DNA of 64,000 bases from Zeugodacus cucurbitae (taxonomy: Eukaryota > Arthropoda > Insecta > Diptera > Tephritidae), in NCBI RefSeq assembly GCF_028554725.1, contig NC_071671.1, positions 10,350,001 through 10,414,000 on the forward strand, written 5' to 3'. The position numbers and the translations under genes were made by a program. The notes under the pieces were generated by a model that was given only the letters and a program-made list of their open reading frames with translations, made no database searches and was not told the DNA's origin. Positions 48,139 to 59,696 of the stretch are shown here, one piece after another (position 1 is the stretch's first letter; every line of letters starts with the position of its first letter).

Positions 48139-48603
48139 CTTAATGGCGTCATTGTATTTGTATGCATTGCCAACGGGCCGTTTGCAGCAACAAGGCCAAC
48201 AATAATAGTCAAAACAATAACAAATGCAAGCGAATTTATTTCTGTACATTTAACAAATCGATAAATAATTTTTAATTGTTTTGTTGCATTAGTGTGCACA
48301 TATACATACACATGCACCTGCGAATATGTGTGTGAATATTTGCACAGTTACAAAAGAGCAACAATCCATTGCTGCTGCCATGACAAGTATTGCATGGGTT
48401 AGTGAAAGCTTCTGTTGTAGTTCATTATAAAGAAAATTTATGAAACTAATTTTCTGCCTGAGAATGGAGCTGCATTTGAACGCATTCCCAACTATTGCCA
48501 CGCCCACAAGTTGGAAAATTTCGAAAATATTTAAGTTATGGTAACTTAGCATTTAAAAAGTAAGCTAGACAGTTTTATACTTGTGTTCAGAGGGGGGAGG
48601 ATC

Positions 48604-48945
48604 TTAAAGTGATCTTAAAAGTACTTGTGTCCTCACATTGTCTACAACAACTCCATTAGTCCCAGCTCCTTGATGAATTCCAGAATAACGCTGAAAGTAG
48701 GGGAGTCGATGGGGATCCACTGCCAAAAAAGGTTCTGGGTCTGTCACTTTTGTTGCAACAGCCGTTCGAATTAAGTCGTTCGCTAGCTCGTTCCCTGCTA
48801 TTTCTTTATGTCCCGGCACACAGATTAGATGTACGCTATTACATATATGCTGATAGATAGTTGAGTCTTCTCTCTAACCAAGCGGAACTTTGTTATATAC
48901 GGGGTAATCGCTCTAAGTACCGCTTGGTTTTTTAGAGCCACCCGT
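48604..48945 (-). mobile_element. LINE RNase H-domain remnant
   Basis: Minus-strand frame 48819-48604 reads MPGHKEIAGNELANDLIRTA, the PGH-x5-GNE-x-A block of an RNase H domain. It is related to 43500-43760 and 41590-41700. The flanking 48840-48945 shares CCAAGCGGAACTTTGTTATA-like sequence with 43700-43740. Confidence 0.65.
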
Positions 48946-49033
48946 GTACCAGTGCAGCGAGTACCTCTTGAGTAACGCCTCGAATGGCAAACAGTTCCAG
49001 TCACCTATATTATATTACTATCTTATTACACAT

Positions 49034-49376
49034 ATTATTCCCGTCCTGATGTATGGCGCTGAAGCTTGGACGATGACAACATCCGATGAGAAGACTCTTG
49101 GGGTTTTCGAGAGAAAGGTTCTCCGCAAGATTTATGGTCCTCTTGGAAATGGAACGATGAGCTGTTTGATGATGGATGAAAACACTCCAGCTCTGAAAGT
49201 GTTCGATGCAGTACCCGCTGGAGGAAGCCCCGGAAGAGTACAACCTCCACTCCGATGGAAAGACCAAGTGGCTAATGACCTGGCGTCAGTTGGTGTTTCC
49301 AGTTGGCGCCAAAAAGCAAAAAGGAGGAATGAGTTGCGCGCTCTTGTGGTTCGGCTATATATATATATATATATAT
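49034..49376 (+). mobile_element. RTE-like 3' fragment with internal deletion
   Basis: Starts at LIIPVLMYGAEAW, loses most of the segment between KIYGPL and the ENTPALKVFDAVPAGG block, and runs to TTCGGCTATA, which merges straight into a (TA)n tail. The usual final 25 bases before the tail are absent. Confidence 0.85.
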
Positions 49377-50726
49377 TGAGTCCCTAGGAAGGAGAGCTAC
49401 TGGGAACTTTTAATTGTTCTTCTTGTTTTGGGATGATATCACGTTCTTATTTAGTGGAATATTATCTACAAGACTCGTAAACTTTCCCGAACAATCATAT
49501 ACACATGTTTTAGCCATTCCAGCTGACATCACTCCGTCCGAAGATCATGTAAATAATAATTGTATTCGGTTTCTTCCAAATAAGATTTATTTTCATCCGA
49601 AGAAATTACATAGCGCCAATTACACTTCCATCTTTATACATGGGTATGATGATCCTTGATACTGTCCTGTTGTCGTGCTCTGGCTCCGGGAAGCATCCAT
49701 AACAGCATAATAGAACGGAAGACCTAGTCTTCGTAGGACCGTTTTTCTCCCTTTGCGACACTACTGAGTGCGCAGTCTTACCGCTCTGTAGAACTGAATG
49801 TACATTAATGGTTCGCTAATCGGTCTCCTGCAAGAAATACATATGATTTTTCTATAATTTTCTAGTGACTTCGCAAGATCCGACTCGCTTTCCGGACTCC
49901 AAAGCTTTGTTATATTCGGCTTTGTTATATTTGTTTTGTGGCTTACTTCTGTCTACCAGTATCTGATTTATTTGCGTTGGCTATCCAGCGGCTGTGCAGC
50001 GTTTCCCAGTACTGCTCACCCCAGCCATTTCTCATTTCCTCTACTGAATTGCTATTTGACGAATCGTTTGGTTCTTTGCAAGCTGCGGTTGGAGCTGAAG
50101 CTATATAAATATTAATCTGTTTGTTGCCAGCTTCGTTTAATTAGTACTTATGGGGTGGGTAATTAAATCATAATTTATTTCAAATGACTTTAAATTTAAT
50201 GTAGTTTCACATCTATTTAAACTACATTTTGAAAAAACTGTTCCCATGGGTAAATGAAAAGAATTAACTGATTCTGCGCCATCTATGAAAGACGTGTCAG
50301 TAAATCATTACTCAGCACACATTACCAGCGACATCTAACGACTGCTAGGATGGAAATTTATATACTCTATTACAGCTACTCAGTGCCATCTGAACTAAGG
50401 ATTGGTAGTGTATCGCGATGATTGGGGTTGGGTTGCGACATCTAGTGGCGCATAGGTAATATTCAGTGCTGTGGACATGTGTTGTCAGCGTATAGTGTTG
50501 GAAATTGTTATTATATCGTCGAGCCGCTAATAGTTTACAGCATAGATTTTGAAAATAATTTTAAAAAATTTCGTCTACTTTTTACATATTCCAGTCTAAG
50601 CTTAGGTAATGGTGTGATTTTTGACAATTCGCTCATATTCGCCCAAAATTATGAATCCACCCACAGTTCATAGTATCCCTGAAACCTGAAGCGAATTTTT
50701 CCTCTTAAAATTCTGCTTGTCTGAGC
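49377..50726. other. Non-coding
   Basis: No gene or bounded repeat recognised. Parts around 49640-49800 may be old repeat, without proof. Confidence 0.35.
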
Positions 50727-51005
50727 TTTTCGCATAGCCAAATTAATTGATCTATTAAAAATTTTAATTGCGAAACCAGTTTTTGCCGTTCGCACTGTCG
50801 TCTACTCGATAATCGATCAGCTGTAAATATTTTTGTTTTTGTTTTTCATAAGAAGTTGTTAAGTTTCATCAGCTGATTGCATTTTCTCAATAACCACAGG
50901 TATTATTGCCAGCAGCGACATCTACCGTAGAGATTCGATTAGAAATTAATGTAGAAAAATGAGATTTTTAGGCCGGTTAATTGATCAATTAGCTCCTGTG
51001 CGAAA
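50727..51005. mobile_element. MITE copy 1 with TTTCGCA(T/C)AG ends
   Basis: The left end TTTTCGCATAGCC and the right end reversed TTTCGCACAGGAG are inverted repeats, followed inward on both sides by AATTGATC. The interior (GCGAAACCAGTTTTTGCCGT, CATCAGCTGATTGC) matches copy 2 at 61082-61432. No coding capacity, and the target duplication is unclear. Confidence 0.75.
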
Positions 51006-51566
51006 TAGTGATGGCAGTTTGGCCGAGTTTCTTCACATTTTCATTGACAGACTTGGGGTTTCCGATAAATAAAGGGACTTACATACCAATTTTAAGTGTT
51101 AGCCAATATCTACGATTAAAAAAATAAATAGATTTTTTGGCTCAAAGAACACAAAGAGGTATCAATTTACCAATTCGGTAGAACATTTCATATTTTTTAA
51201 TTCCAACACATTGATTGAGATCTTTATTTTATTTTAGGTAGCATGTGTTTTAGAATCATCGTCGTCCGTAGAGTTCTTCCTGATTTCAAAACTTGACCCA
51301 GTATCCGCCATTTTGTATTCAAATGACAATATTTGACACTCACTAACTCCCAGAAAAAATTATCAATGTTAAGACGTTTTGAGGGCTCTGAACTCACCTA
51401 TGCCCTAATTCGATTCTAGATATATTCGATCCTACTAATCGTTATCCGTTTCTAAACATTACAATGGGGATTAATGGCTCTCAACTTTAGCTATCGCTGA
51501 CTGATCCTATAGCACAGAGTTCTCTTTGGCGGTACTTATATGTTATCCAACTGCTTGCGGACCATT
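51006..51566. other. Non-coding
   Basis: Nothing recognised. The stretch just below 51567 would be the 3' UTR of the minus-strand module. Confidence 0.4.
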
Positions 51567-53410
51567 TTATTCGAGCACGACTTTAATATAATTTGTACTA
51601 AGAATCAAGCTTAAGATAACTGTAAACATTGACACCACTGTCAGTTTCGCAGCAGCGTTACATACTAAATAATTGACATAAATAAGAAATTGCGCCGCAT
51701 TGGGCAACTCGCAGGCCGGATTGGTGCAGGACAACTCATTGCTGTTGATGAATTGTTGAGCCTGCACGGAGACATACAGTGGTGGACAGTCCTCGATTTG
51801 TGTGTAACCCACACAGAGTTCACTCAAGTCCAGCGAGTAACCATTGGTAGCAGCTGTCTGACCACAACCCTGTTCCGGCTGATCCGCGCCATCCTTCCGA
51901 TAAGGCAAAGGCACAGTGCGCGAACTGCAGACGACAAACGAAGCCGGAAACAGAGATGCGTAGATAACGCAAACTCGTCGAACCGAAGAAGTAATTCGGC
52001 ATTATGCGGTAGAAATTGATGCCACCAGCGCGCACATATTGTACCATTTCATTGGGACCTGCCGAGTTGCCGTACATATCGGCGCCACAACGTGGATTAA
52101 CCAAACGACGTGGTACTGTAAAGAATATGGAAGGTTACTACAGATCGAAATTGAATAATGTTTGAAGATTCACCCACTTTCGCGTATGCGTTGTACAACC
52201 GGTGTACCCGCCGTCCATACACCATATTCCTCACCGAGTGGAAAGATATCCGCATGGGGGTTGGGTACCAGATCCTTGAAACGTATAAGCGCACCCCCGC
52301 CATAGTATAGAAAATGTAAATCCGGCACGGAGTAGTTGAGTTTCTGCAGGAAGTTTAACGCATAGTTCATATCCCAGTCGGGCACGTAAGCCAACGGACT
52401 GGGGATAAGCAGCGCGATCAGCGATTGCCCACCCAATGAGGAAGTATTGCGTTCAACGTTCATTATATTTTGTGCTAGTTCGGCGGCAGTATTAAGGATT
52501 TGAGGTAGGCTGAAACCGGGTTTATCTGAAAGTTGATTAAAAGTTGTACTTTTTGAATTTAGTTAGTGCAGAGACTTGGCAGCTTACACCATGAGTGTGT
52601 GGTGATATTCCAATTCTCGTAGACCTCTGACATATAATTTGTGGTGTTTACCATTATTGTAGCATCCGCAGCGGAAAGCAATGCGACGGTACTGGCATAG
52701 GGATTTATATTGAGTCGTTGAAGTACGAAACTGTGAAGAAAGGTTTAGAGGCTTTATTGAACAACGCGGTTAAATTTTTGCCTAGCAAGATGGTGATCTT
52801 GAGCCACGTTATTTGATTGTACTTAAGATTCATAAGGGATCGAGCTTGAATAAAGGTTCGTCGATGACGAAAGAATCAAGAAATGATGTTGCATGTTCAA
52901 AAAGTGACTATGTCGACTTTAAATTACGATCATCATCTGTTTGGGTCGGGTTTCAAATAAAATGAAACAGCCAATGGCGATGAGGAAACCCGAGACTTAT
53001 GATGTTAGATCTCTAGATTTGGCTCGCCCGGAACTCTTTTTGTGGAGTTCTTTGTATAGAAAATTCTACATAGACGATGCTCGGACTATTGAAGATTTCA
53101 AGGTCAACATTCATGCCGAAACGATCAGCGATCACATAGAGTTTCTAACGTTTTTATGTACAATAAACTGAATTTATCAAAAGCAAGTGCCAATATGAAT
53201 ATGTACATATAAATAATAATACTCCTGATTTGTTATCTAAATAATTTAAATTTTTTAGTCAAATTGATAAATTTTCATACTTAACATAATCCGCGACAAA
53301 ATAGTACGGCCACGTGGTATCCAAAAACACAAATATATTCGTCATAATAGTAGTCATATTGTGTATACCCTGAGGTTCCTCAGCGGCATAGCAGTCGGAG
53401 TACATCCAAG
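51567..53410 (-). pseudogene. Partial paralogue (exons 2-5) of the VWA-like protein gene, frameshifted
   Basis: Exons 53410-53281, 52730-52588, 52525-52178 and 52115-51567 repeat exons 2-5 of the upstream gene. Phases are the same, exons 3 and 4 have identical lengths (143 and 348 bp), and splice sites are intact. The product starts FVFLDTTWPYYF, then VLQRLNINPYAS, SLGGQSLIALLIP, PRRLVNPRCG, and ends in a hydrophobic C-terminal segment. In the last exon, near 51940, the frame slips by a net loss of two bases relative to the paralogue: ISVSGF in one frame, FVVCSSRTVPLP in the next. No equivalent of the long first exon exists between 53411 and 55036. It may be a pseudogene, an alternative 3' module of the upstream gene, or intact with an assembly error. 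Confidence 0.7.
52785..53175 (+). mobile_element. Mariner-type transposase remnant in the intron
   Basis: A plus-strand frame contains SLDLARPELFLWSSLYRKFY followed by IDDARTIEDFKVNIHAE, a degraded version of the PPRSCDLTPLDYFLWG...V-Y block of the 43.9-kb mariner. It lies antisense within the intron between 52731 and 53280. Confidence 0.6.
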
Positions 53411-55036
53411 CTGTGAAATTGAGAAATGTGTTAAGTAAATTAATAAAGCGAGATATAATTCATAAGGGGATATTTTTTTCTAAGTTGTAAGATTCTTAGG
53501 TCTAAGTGTGACCTATATATTCGGAATAAAGTTCACTAGAAAACAAAAATCATTATGTGTAGTATATGAGGGCTAGTTTAATTCGTGGACCGATTTCAAC
53601 TATTTTTGCCACCAAGCTACATTCGATCCAAGATTATAAGCTCACCTAATTTTGCTAAGATATCTCACATACTAACCAATATATATATTTTTGGCATAGG
53701 CGGTCACTGTTGGAAGGAATACATACATCTCCAAGATTTATCGTAAGTGCAAAGTTCTGTTCCGAAATCTTCACTGGTGCTTTATTTATATAATTTATAT
53801 GGAAAGTAGGCGTGGTTGCGAATCGATCATCGTAGCATTGGGATGACAAGGAAATGATTCGAAACGAGTTTCGTTGAAATTAGTCGAGTAGTTTCTGAGA
53901 TATAGTAATTGAACCATAAATGGGCAGGTCAATCTGTTTTTAAACAAAACCTTTGTATGGGGGTAGGCGTGGTTATAACTCGATCTTCTACTTTTTTAGA
54001 TTTATAAGGCGGTAGCTAAAGGAAATTATTCTACAAAGTTTAGTTGATATAGGTTTAGTGGTTTACGATATATGTACATAAAACTTATTAAGGGGCGTGG
54101 CCATGTATTCTTTCTCAAAAAAAAATTCCTACCGATTCTATGGGTATCCAAAATAGAGACGCCATGATATTGCTAATTGACAGTGTCATCATATTTTGAT
54201 CATTAATCTTGTGCAGTCGGAATACTGTCCATTGGAGTGCGGAGTGAAATAATGGGTCCATGTTTTATCCATATTTACGTTTAGACACACTGCTCTGAAT
54301 TAAAAATTTCTAAATAATGTTTGCAACCGCTTCCCCAGATATCGTTATAGTATCAGTTATTTCGAAAAATTTAATTTGATAGTAATCTAAAACCATTTTG
54401 AGATTTGTTTAATGGGTTTGTGTCTTTTGGACGTCTCTGCGTTCATTGACTTCGTTTCTCGTTATGGAACTCGGTAAGCAATTTATGGCTGCGTGCTTCA
54501 TCCAGCGATAACACACGTCGAGCTAAAACTGTCTTTTAAAGGTTAGGTCTAACCATTAAATATATTGATTCATTTCTAGTGGTGCTTTAAACCCGTCTGG
54601 TAGAATGTTAGATATACGGTGTCAATATAGGATGGTTGACTTTCATCTAAAGAGAGGTCGTAAACTGACTAATTTTCCGAATGGATTAAAAACGCTCGAG
54701 TATTTTTCGTTGATTCACGTTTATGGCATTCGTACTTTATTCGTGTTACGAGTATACAATAAATTATAGTGGAATGTAAACCAACAATATGTTTTATATT
54801 ATTAAATATTATTCATATGATAGAAGTACAAATTGATGAACTTAGCCGTCTATATAAAATAGATTATTTAAATATATGATAATTGTGTACTATGGAGGAT
54901 TGTGTCTCGTGTCTTTGGGATGCTGATAAACTTAACGCTGAATTTCAATACTGTACTAAGTACAGTGGCAACACTGGTAAACCAAATTATGAAAATATGT
55001 GTGTGTATGTAGAAAAAATACTAAAGAAATAAGGCA
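53411..55036. other. Intergenic, with diverged tandem repeat
   Basis: No first exon for the 51567-53410 module is visible. Between about 53780 and 54110, three diverged segments carry GTAGGCGTGGTT or AGGGGCGTGGCC and TTTAGTTGATATAGGTTTAG-like text, spaced about 130-160 bases apart. This looks like a dispersed fly repeat. The rest is AT-rich and featureless. Confidence 0.45.
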
Positions 55037-58000
55037 CTACTGCAAGGCTTCACGCAGGAAATACGCTAGCGCAACAGTAACGAAGCTGGCAAAGAGACCA
55101 GCTACGCCACTATAACAACCCAAATTGGTCACCGCGACGACATAACGTGCTTGATTCGGTGTTTGACAAGCGTTGTCATTGCATGAGACCGTAGATTGGA
55201 TTGTAGCGGGCGCCTGCACCGAGAGATACAGCGGTGGACACTGGTTGATGTAACTGTAGCCGTTGCAAGCGTTGGACAGATCATAGGAGAACCCGTTGCC
55301 AATTGTGGCGCAATTGATGTCGGACGAAGCGCCATTGTAGTTGGTGGCATTGCTCTGGGTTGGCAGTGGTACGGTGCGCGAGGTGCAGATGATGAACTGA
55401 ACGCCGCTGGTCGATTGTATGGCCACATTGCGATTGCTGCCGGCGCCGAAGAAGTAGTTGGGCATCATGCGATAGAAGTTCGTACCGTTCGGGCTAAGAT
55501 ACTGCGCCAATTGATCGGTGCCCCACGAGGGTGTAGACCAGGTGGACCCGCAACGTGGGTTGATGAGACGACGTGGAACTGCAGACAGGGGTGGCAAACA
55601 AGAAATACGATTGTCAAAGCGGGATTGAAATTAGCAGATCAACCGACAAACTTACTTTGATTGATACGCGACACAACTGGCGCGGACGAAGAGGACGCAG
55701 TGTTGCCCGTATTCAGCGTAAACAAATCTTGGCTGGGATCGCGTACGTACGGCGCGAAACGGTTGATCTGACCGCTCGTGTAGTAAATGAAATGCAGATC
55801 GGGTATTTGTTCGTAAATGTATTGCAATTGTGTGGTGGCATAGGAAGAATCGCTGGCGCTCACTTGCACTGTGCTGTAGGGCATCATTAAAGCGATCAGC
55901 GAGCGTCCACCCACCGAGGAGTTTGTTTGTTCGGCAATCATGTAGGCTTGACTCAAGTTTTGCACAGCCTTCAAGACGTTGGGCAAATTAAAGCCAGTGT
56001 TAACTAGAGAGCGCAGGGGGTGAAGAAAAAGTGAATAATTCAACAATTGTTTATTTTACTATGTTAAAGTGCTCTAAGAACTCACATTGCGATTGCAGCG
56101 TCACATTCCAGTTTTGATAAACGTCAAATAGATAATTGGTGGTATTGACAATAACCGAACCATCGTTAGCAGCTAGCAAAGTGACCGAACTGGCATAGGG
56201 GTTCACGTTGATACGCTGCAGTATGTAACTGTAAAATGCATGGAAAATTATATATGCTGGCGTGAGAGATTTTATGCAAAATGTTTGTAATAGAGCTCAC
56301 TCACTTGAGATAATCAACGATATTGCTGTATTGCCAAGTTGTATCCAAGAACACATAAATATTGGTCATGGGTGTGATCGCATTGGAAACGCCATTGGCG
56401 CTGCTGCTAACAGAACAGGTAACGTCGTTAAGACTATTCGCTGAAATGAGAGAGAAGAGTGTGATGAGTTAAACGAGCTGGGAGCAGGTAGTACTATCAG
56501 GTGTGAGATGAGATGTAAGGTTTATTCCAAGGCATCAACCTAATTCCAAACGGAATCTAATACAAAGATACATATGTATAATCTTGAGGAGATGTATAGA
56601 ATCGTGTTTGTTTCAAGGATTTGTTTAATGAAATTGATAAATCGGAAACTCTTGCTAAAGTACCCTGAAGTATGGTTATTACTTTACCGAGACTATAAAC
56701 ACTTTTCTTGTATATATGTGAGTCATGCTCTTTAAAAAAGGGTTAAAAATATTTACGGTGGAAAGCGCCTTATTAGATCACAATTTTTTTTTGTTTTCAA
56801 GTTTTTAGTTTACCAGTGTTGCCATACAATTTATTAAAGATTTAATAGTAAAAATAAATGTATAAACATTTCTATGCAGAGTATATAGTAATCGTTTACT
56901 TCAATTAATGATACTTTGTGAAACCTAAAACTAATTGAGATAGATATAGAGTTGAATATATAAAATATTGGTCAAGATAATTTGTCTTATCGAATTGTGG
57001 ATGACTGTCTGTCCGTCCAATAGTTCTAGTAAGCAATAAATTACGAGGAGGGTCGATTCGGCGTCGATCGCAGTAATTCGTAAATTCCTAAATGGAAAGC
57101 GTACAAAATACAGCTTGTGCAAGAACTGAAGCCGCTAGACCTATCTAAACGGCATCGCTTCGCTCTATGGACTCTTGCAAAGTTCCAAGAAGATTCAACG
57201 TTTTCGAGCCAAATTCTGTTTAACGATGAGTCCCATTTCTGGCTCATTGGATATGTAAACATACCGCATTTGAGACGTAGAGCAACCTGAAAGGTGCCAT
57301 TTCATCCAGATAAAACAATGATCCTTCAAAAATACTGCCGGTGAGAACGTAACCTTTAATACGAACGTTATCGCTTCATGATAAACGAATATTTGATGCT
57401 TGAAATTAAAGCTCGTGATCTCGGCGACATTTCACACACATCGCATCAATTAATGGATTTATTGAGAGAAAACTTTCGTTGAGCAGATAATTTCACGTTT
57501 TGGGACGGTCGATTGGCCACCAAGATCGTGTGATACCACTAGAGTTTTTCCAGGGGGGATATTAAAAGCCTACCGTCTATGCGGTCAATCCCGCTTCGAT
57601 TCAGACACTGGAGCAAAACATCACGCGTGTTATTCGCCAGTTACCAGTCGAAATGTTCGAACGAGTCATCGAAAATTGGACTCAACGGATGGACCATCTG
57701 ATACGTAGCCGCGGTCAGCATTTGAAAGAGGTGGTCTTTAAAAAATAAATACCAAAGTATGTGCTTTTAATGATTATAAAAATTCCTCTTTAAATTTGAA
57801 TGGTTTGTGTTTTTCCTTTAAAAAAGTAGCGAACGTCGAAATGGATTACCATTTATATCTAACTTCCAGACCTAATAATAAGTCATAGACTAATATAACC
57901 TTGCCATCGGCCGTGTTCATTGATCGTCGGTTTCACGTATATATGTCTACATCAAACTCCGGAAAGAGTAGTTACTACACAAAGCAAGCTTCTTTTATTG

Positions 58001-59627
58001 ATGGACCTCTTCGAACAGAGTTAACACTGAGACTAGATCAATGGAACATTATCCATTGAAGCTCGCCCTACATTTCTACATTAAGACCGGTTCCAATTTT
58101 ATTACACATTTTCTGATAAAAAATATTATTAGCTCCATCGAGCATAAAGATTTGTATTCTAAAAGTTTCCGGCCCTCAAACTTGTTTAACATTTTCTTTT
58201 AGATAAACGACCTTTAAAATATAATATTCGGAATACTTACGGACATAGTTTTGCAGAGCTGCGACAGCCGACTGAGAGAATTGCGCAATGTTTGCGGGCT
58301 GCAATGTGACACCCAATTGCATCTCGCGATCCAATACCTGTGCGAAAGCGCTCGTCTGACCAAGCATCGCGGTGCCTGATGCATATTGGTTGAAGTTACT
58401 TTTACGGTTACATGCCATAATGCCACTGTTCAACACGCCATTCGTCGAGTAGTACATGCGCAGCAGCTGAGACAACTTCATATTCGAGGCTTGATTACGC
58501 CACGAAACGATATTCATTGCAATAATCAGACCATCCAAGCCGCCACGTATCTCGGCGTCGGTCATTTCAAAGTTTTGACGCTGTGTCAAGAAGTACCATT
58601 CCGGCATCACCGTACTATTCCAGGCACCATTAGCGCCCACCGAGGCCGTATCCGTTGATGTGAACGGCACTTGCACCAGCGCCACTTCGGCCAGATCACC
58701 AGCTAGCGTGGCAGCCCAACGATTATCCACATTCACGGTGGCTGTCTGTGGCAGATTTGTATAGCCATTATTGCGGCTCGATAACGCCAACAATGTGCGC
58801 AACTGTACAGACTGTTGTTGTAAGCCGGTAGCAACGCCGGCTAAAAGCGTACCAGCAGATACTGTGCCCCAAGGCGTCCAAATAACACCGTTCTCCACGG
58901 GACATTGACTGATTTGATTGTTGTTGGAATTACCCGTATTCGTCCAGCCCCAATCGTTATCGAATGCATTGTAGGCGCCCTTCTTATTGAAGCCTTGCTT
59001 TTGCGCTTTAGCATTCAGACTCTCCAACATCTCGACATCGCCGATCATACCGCCGTTACGTTCCCGATTGACGGAGCGTCGCAAGCGCTGCGCGCGATAC
59101 TGTGACAAACGATTACACACCTGACCTTCGTCGCCGCGCACACGCAAATCCAGCGAGCTGGAGAGCATAAAGTGCAGCGAACAGCGCTCCTCACGTGTCA
59201 GCGTGCTGTTGGGGAAAGTGAAGGCATTGCCGGGTATGAGACGCGATAGCAATATGCGGAATTTCGGAAACTGGAAACCGGTCGGACTGTATGGGATCAC
59301 GCCGGGCGATTCGGCAACACCATAGGCGCGCTGTATGCCATCCTGACGGAAGCGCTGCAGCAGCGCCACGGCGAGTGTGCGCATGTCATGATTGTAGTTG
59401 GGTGTGTTCTCCACTTTTTCGATAAGCGAGATCAGCGTTTCAATTGTGGCGGGCAGACGATTTTGACGATTCATAAAGTAACTGGTGTTATAGCATTCGG
59501 CCAGTGAGGGCGGAATTTGTGGCATAATATTCTCCTGCGCATGCGTGATGCCTATGCTGCCACATAGGAAGGCTACACAGAGCAGTAGCAGTGATGCGCC
59601 CGAGCGCAACACGTTCGTTTGTGACAT
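55037..59627 (-). CDS. Secreted/membrane-tethered protein with VWA-like domain, five exons
   Basis: Exons 59627-58241, 56440-56305, 56228-56086, 56003-55656 and 55578-55037 join in frame into 851 residues. Residues 1-30 are a signal peptide (LLLLCVAFLCG...THA). Residues 31-460 are a conserved-looking region of no known fold to me, with a basic RLRR/S site at 181-184 that could be cut by furin. From about 489 the pattern IYVFLDTTW, then LQRINVNPYASSVTLLAAND and GGRSLIALMMP, fits a von Willebrand A-like fold with a degenerate metal site (D-T-T-W-Q in place of DxSxS). A cysteine-rich tail follows, then a hydrophobic C-terminus (about 829-846) that could be a GPI signal or a single membrane span. 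ATG 59625-59627 is chosen because the signal peptide follows directly; the upstream in-frame sequence crosses a splice acceptor. I do not recognise a named gene. Confidence 0.85.
57040..57748 (+). mobile_element. Mariner-type transposase remnant in intron 1
   Basis: Interrupted plus-strand frames read ILFNDESHFWLIGYVN, then ENWTQRMDHLIRSRGQHLKE and VVFKK-stop at 57748, the order seen in the 43.9-kb mariner. Stops and frame changes show it is dead. It is antisense within the 1.8-kb intron 1 of the VWA-like gene. Confidence 0.75.
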
Positions 59628-59696
59628 GTTGTGACGTTGTTGGTGGATTACGAAGGAATCCGTTAGTGCTTCGTTGAATTTGAAATCGGTTTGTGG
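59628..59696 (-). other. 5' UTR segment with splice acceptor of the VWA-like gene
   Basis: On the minus strand, CTCTCTCCCCTTCCAG ends at 59697. This implies an upstream non-coding exon and a 69-base UTR segment before the ATG. Confidence 0.6.

Larger units (their letters stand above)
44797..48600. other. Non-coding, CA/TG-rich, possible regulatory DNA
   Basis: No gene is supportable. Frames up to about 100 codons occur on both strands, but they overlap each other and have skewed Ser/His/Thr content from simple repeats. The region is GC-richer than the transposon-filled stretches beside it. Confidence 0.4.

Noticed and set aside
51690..52019. 109-codon plus-strand frame
   Set aside because: Antisense of the last exon of the VWA-like partial copy.
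55196..55890. Plus-strand frames of 105-154 codons
   Set aside because: Antisense of exons 4-5 of the VWA-like gene.
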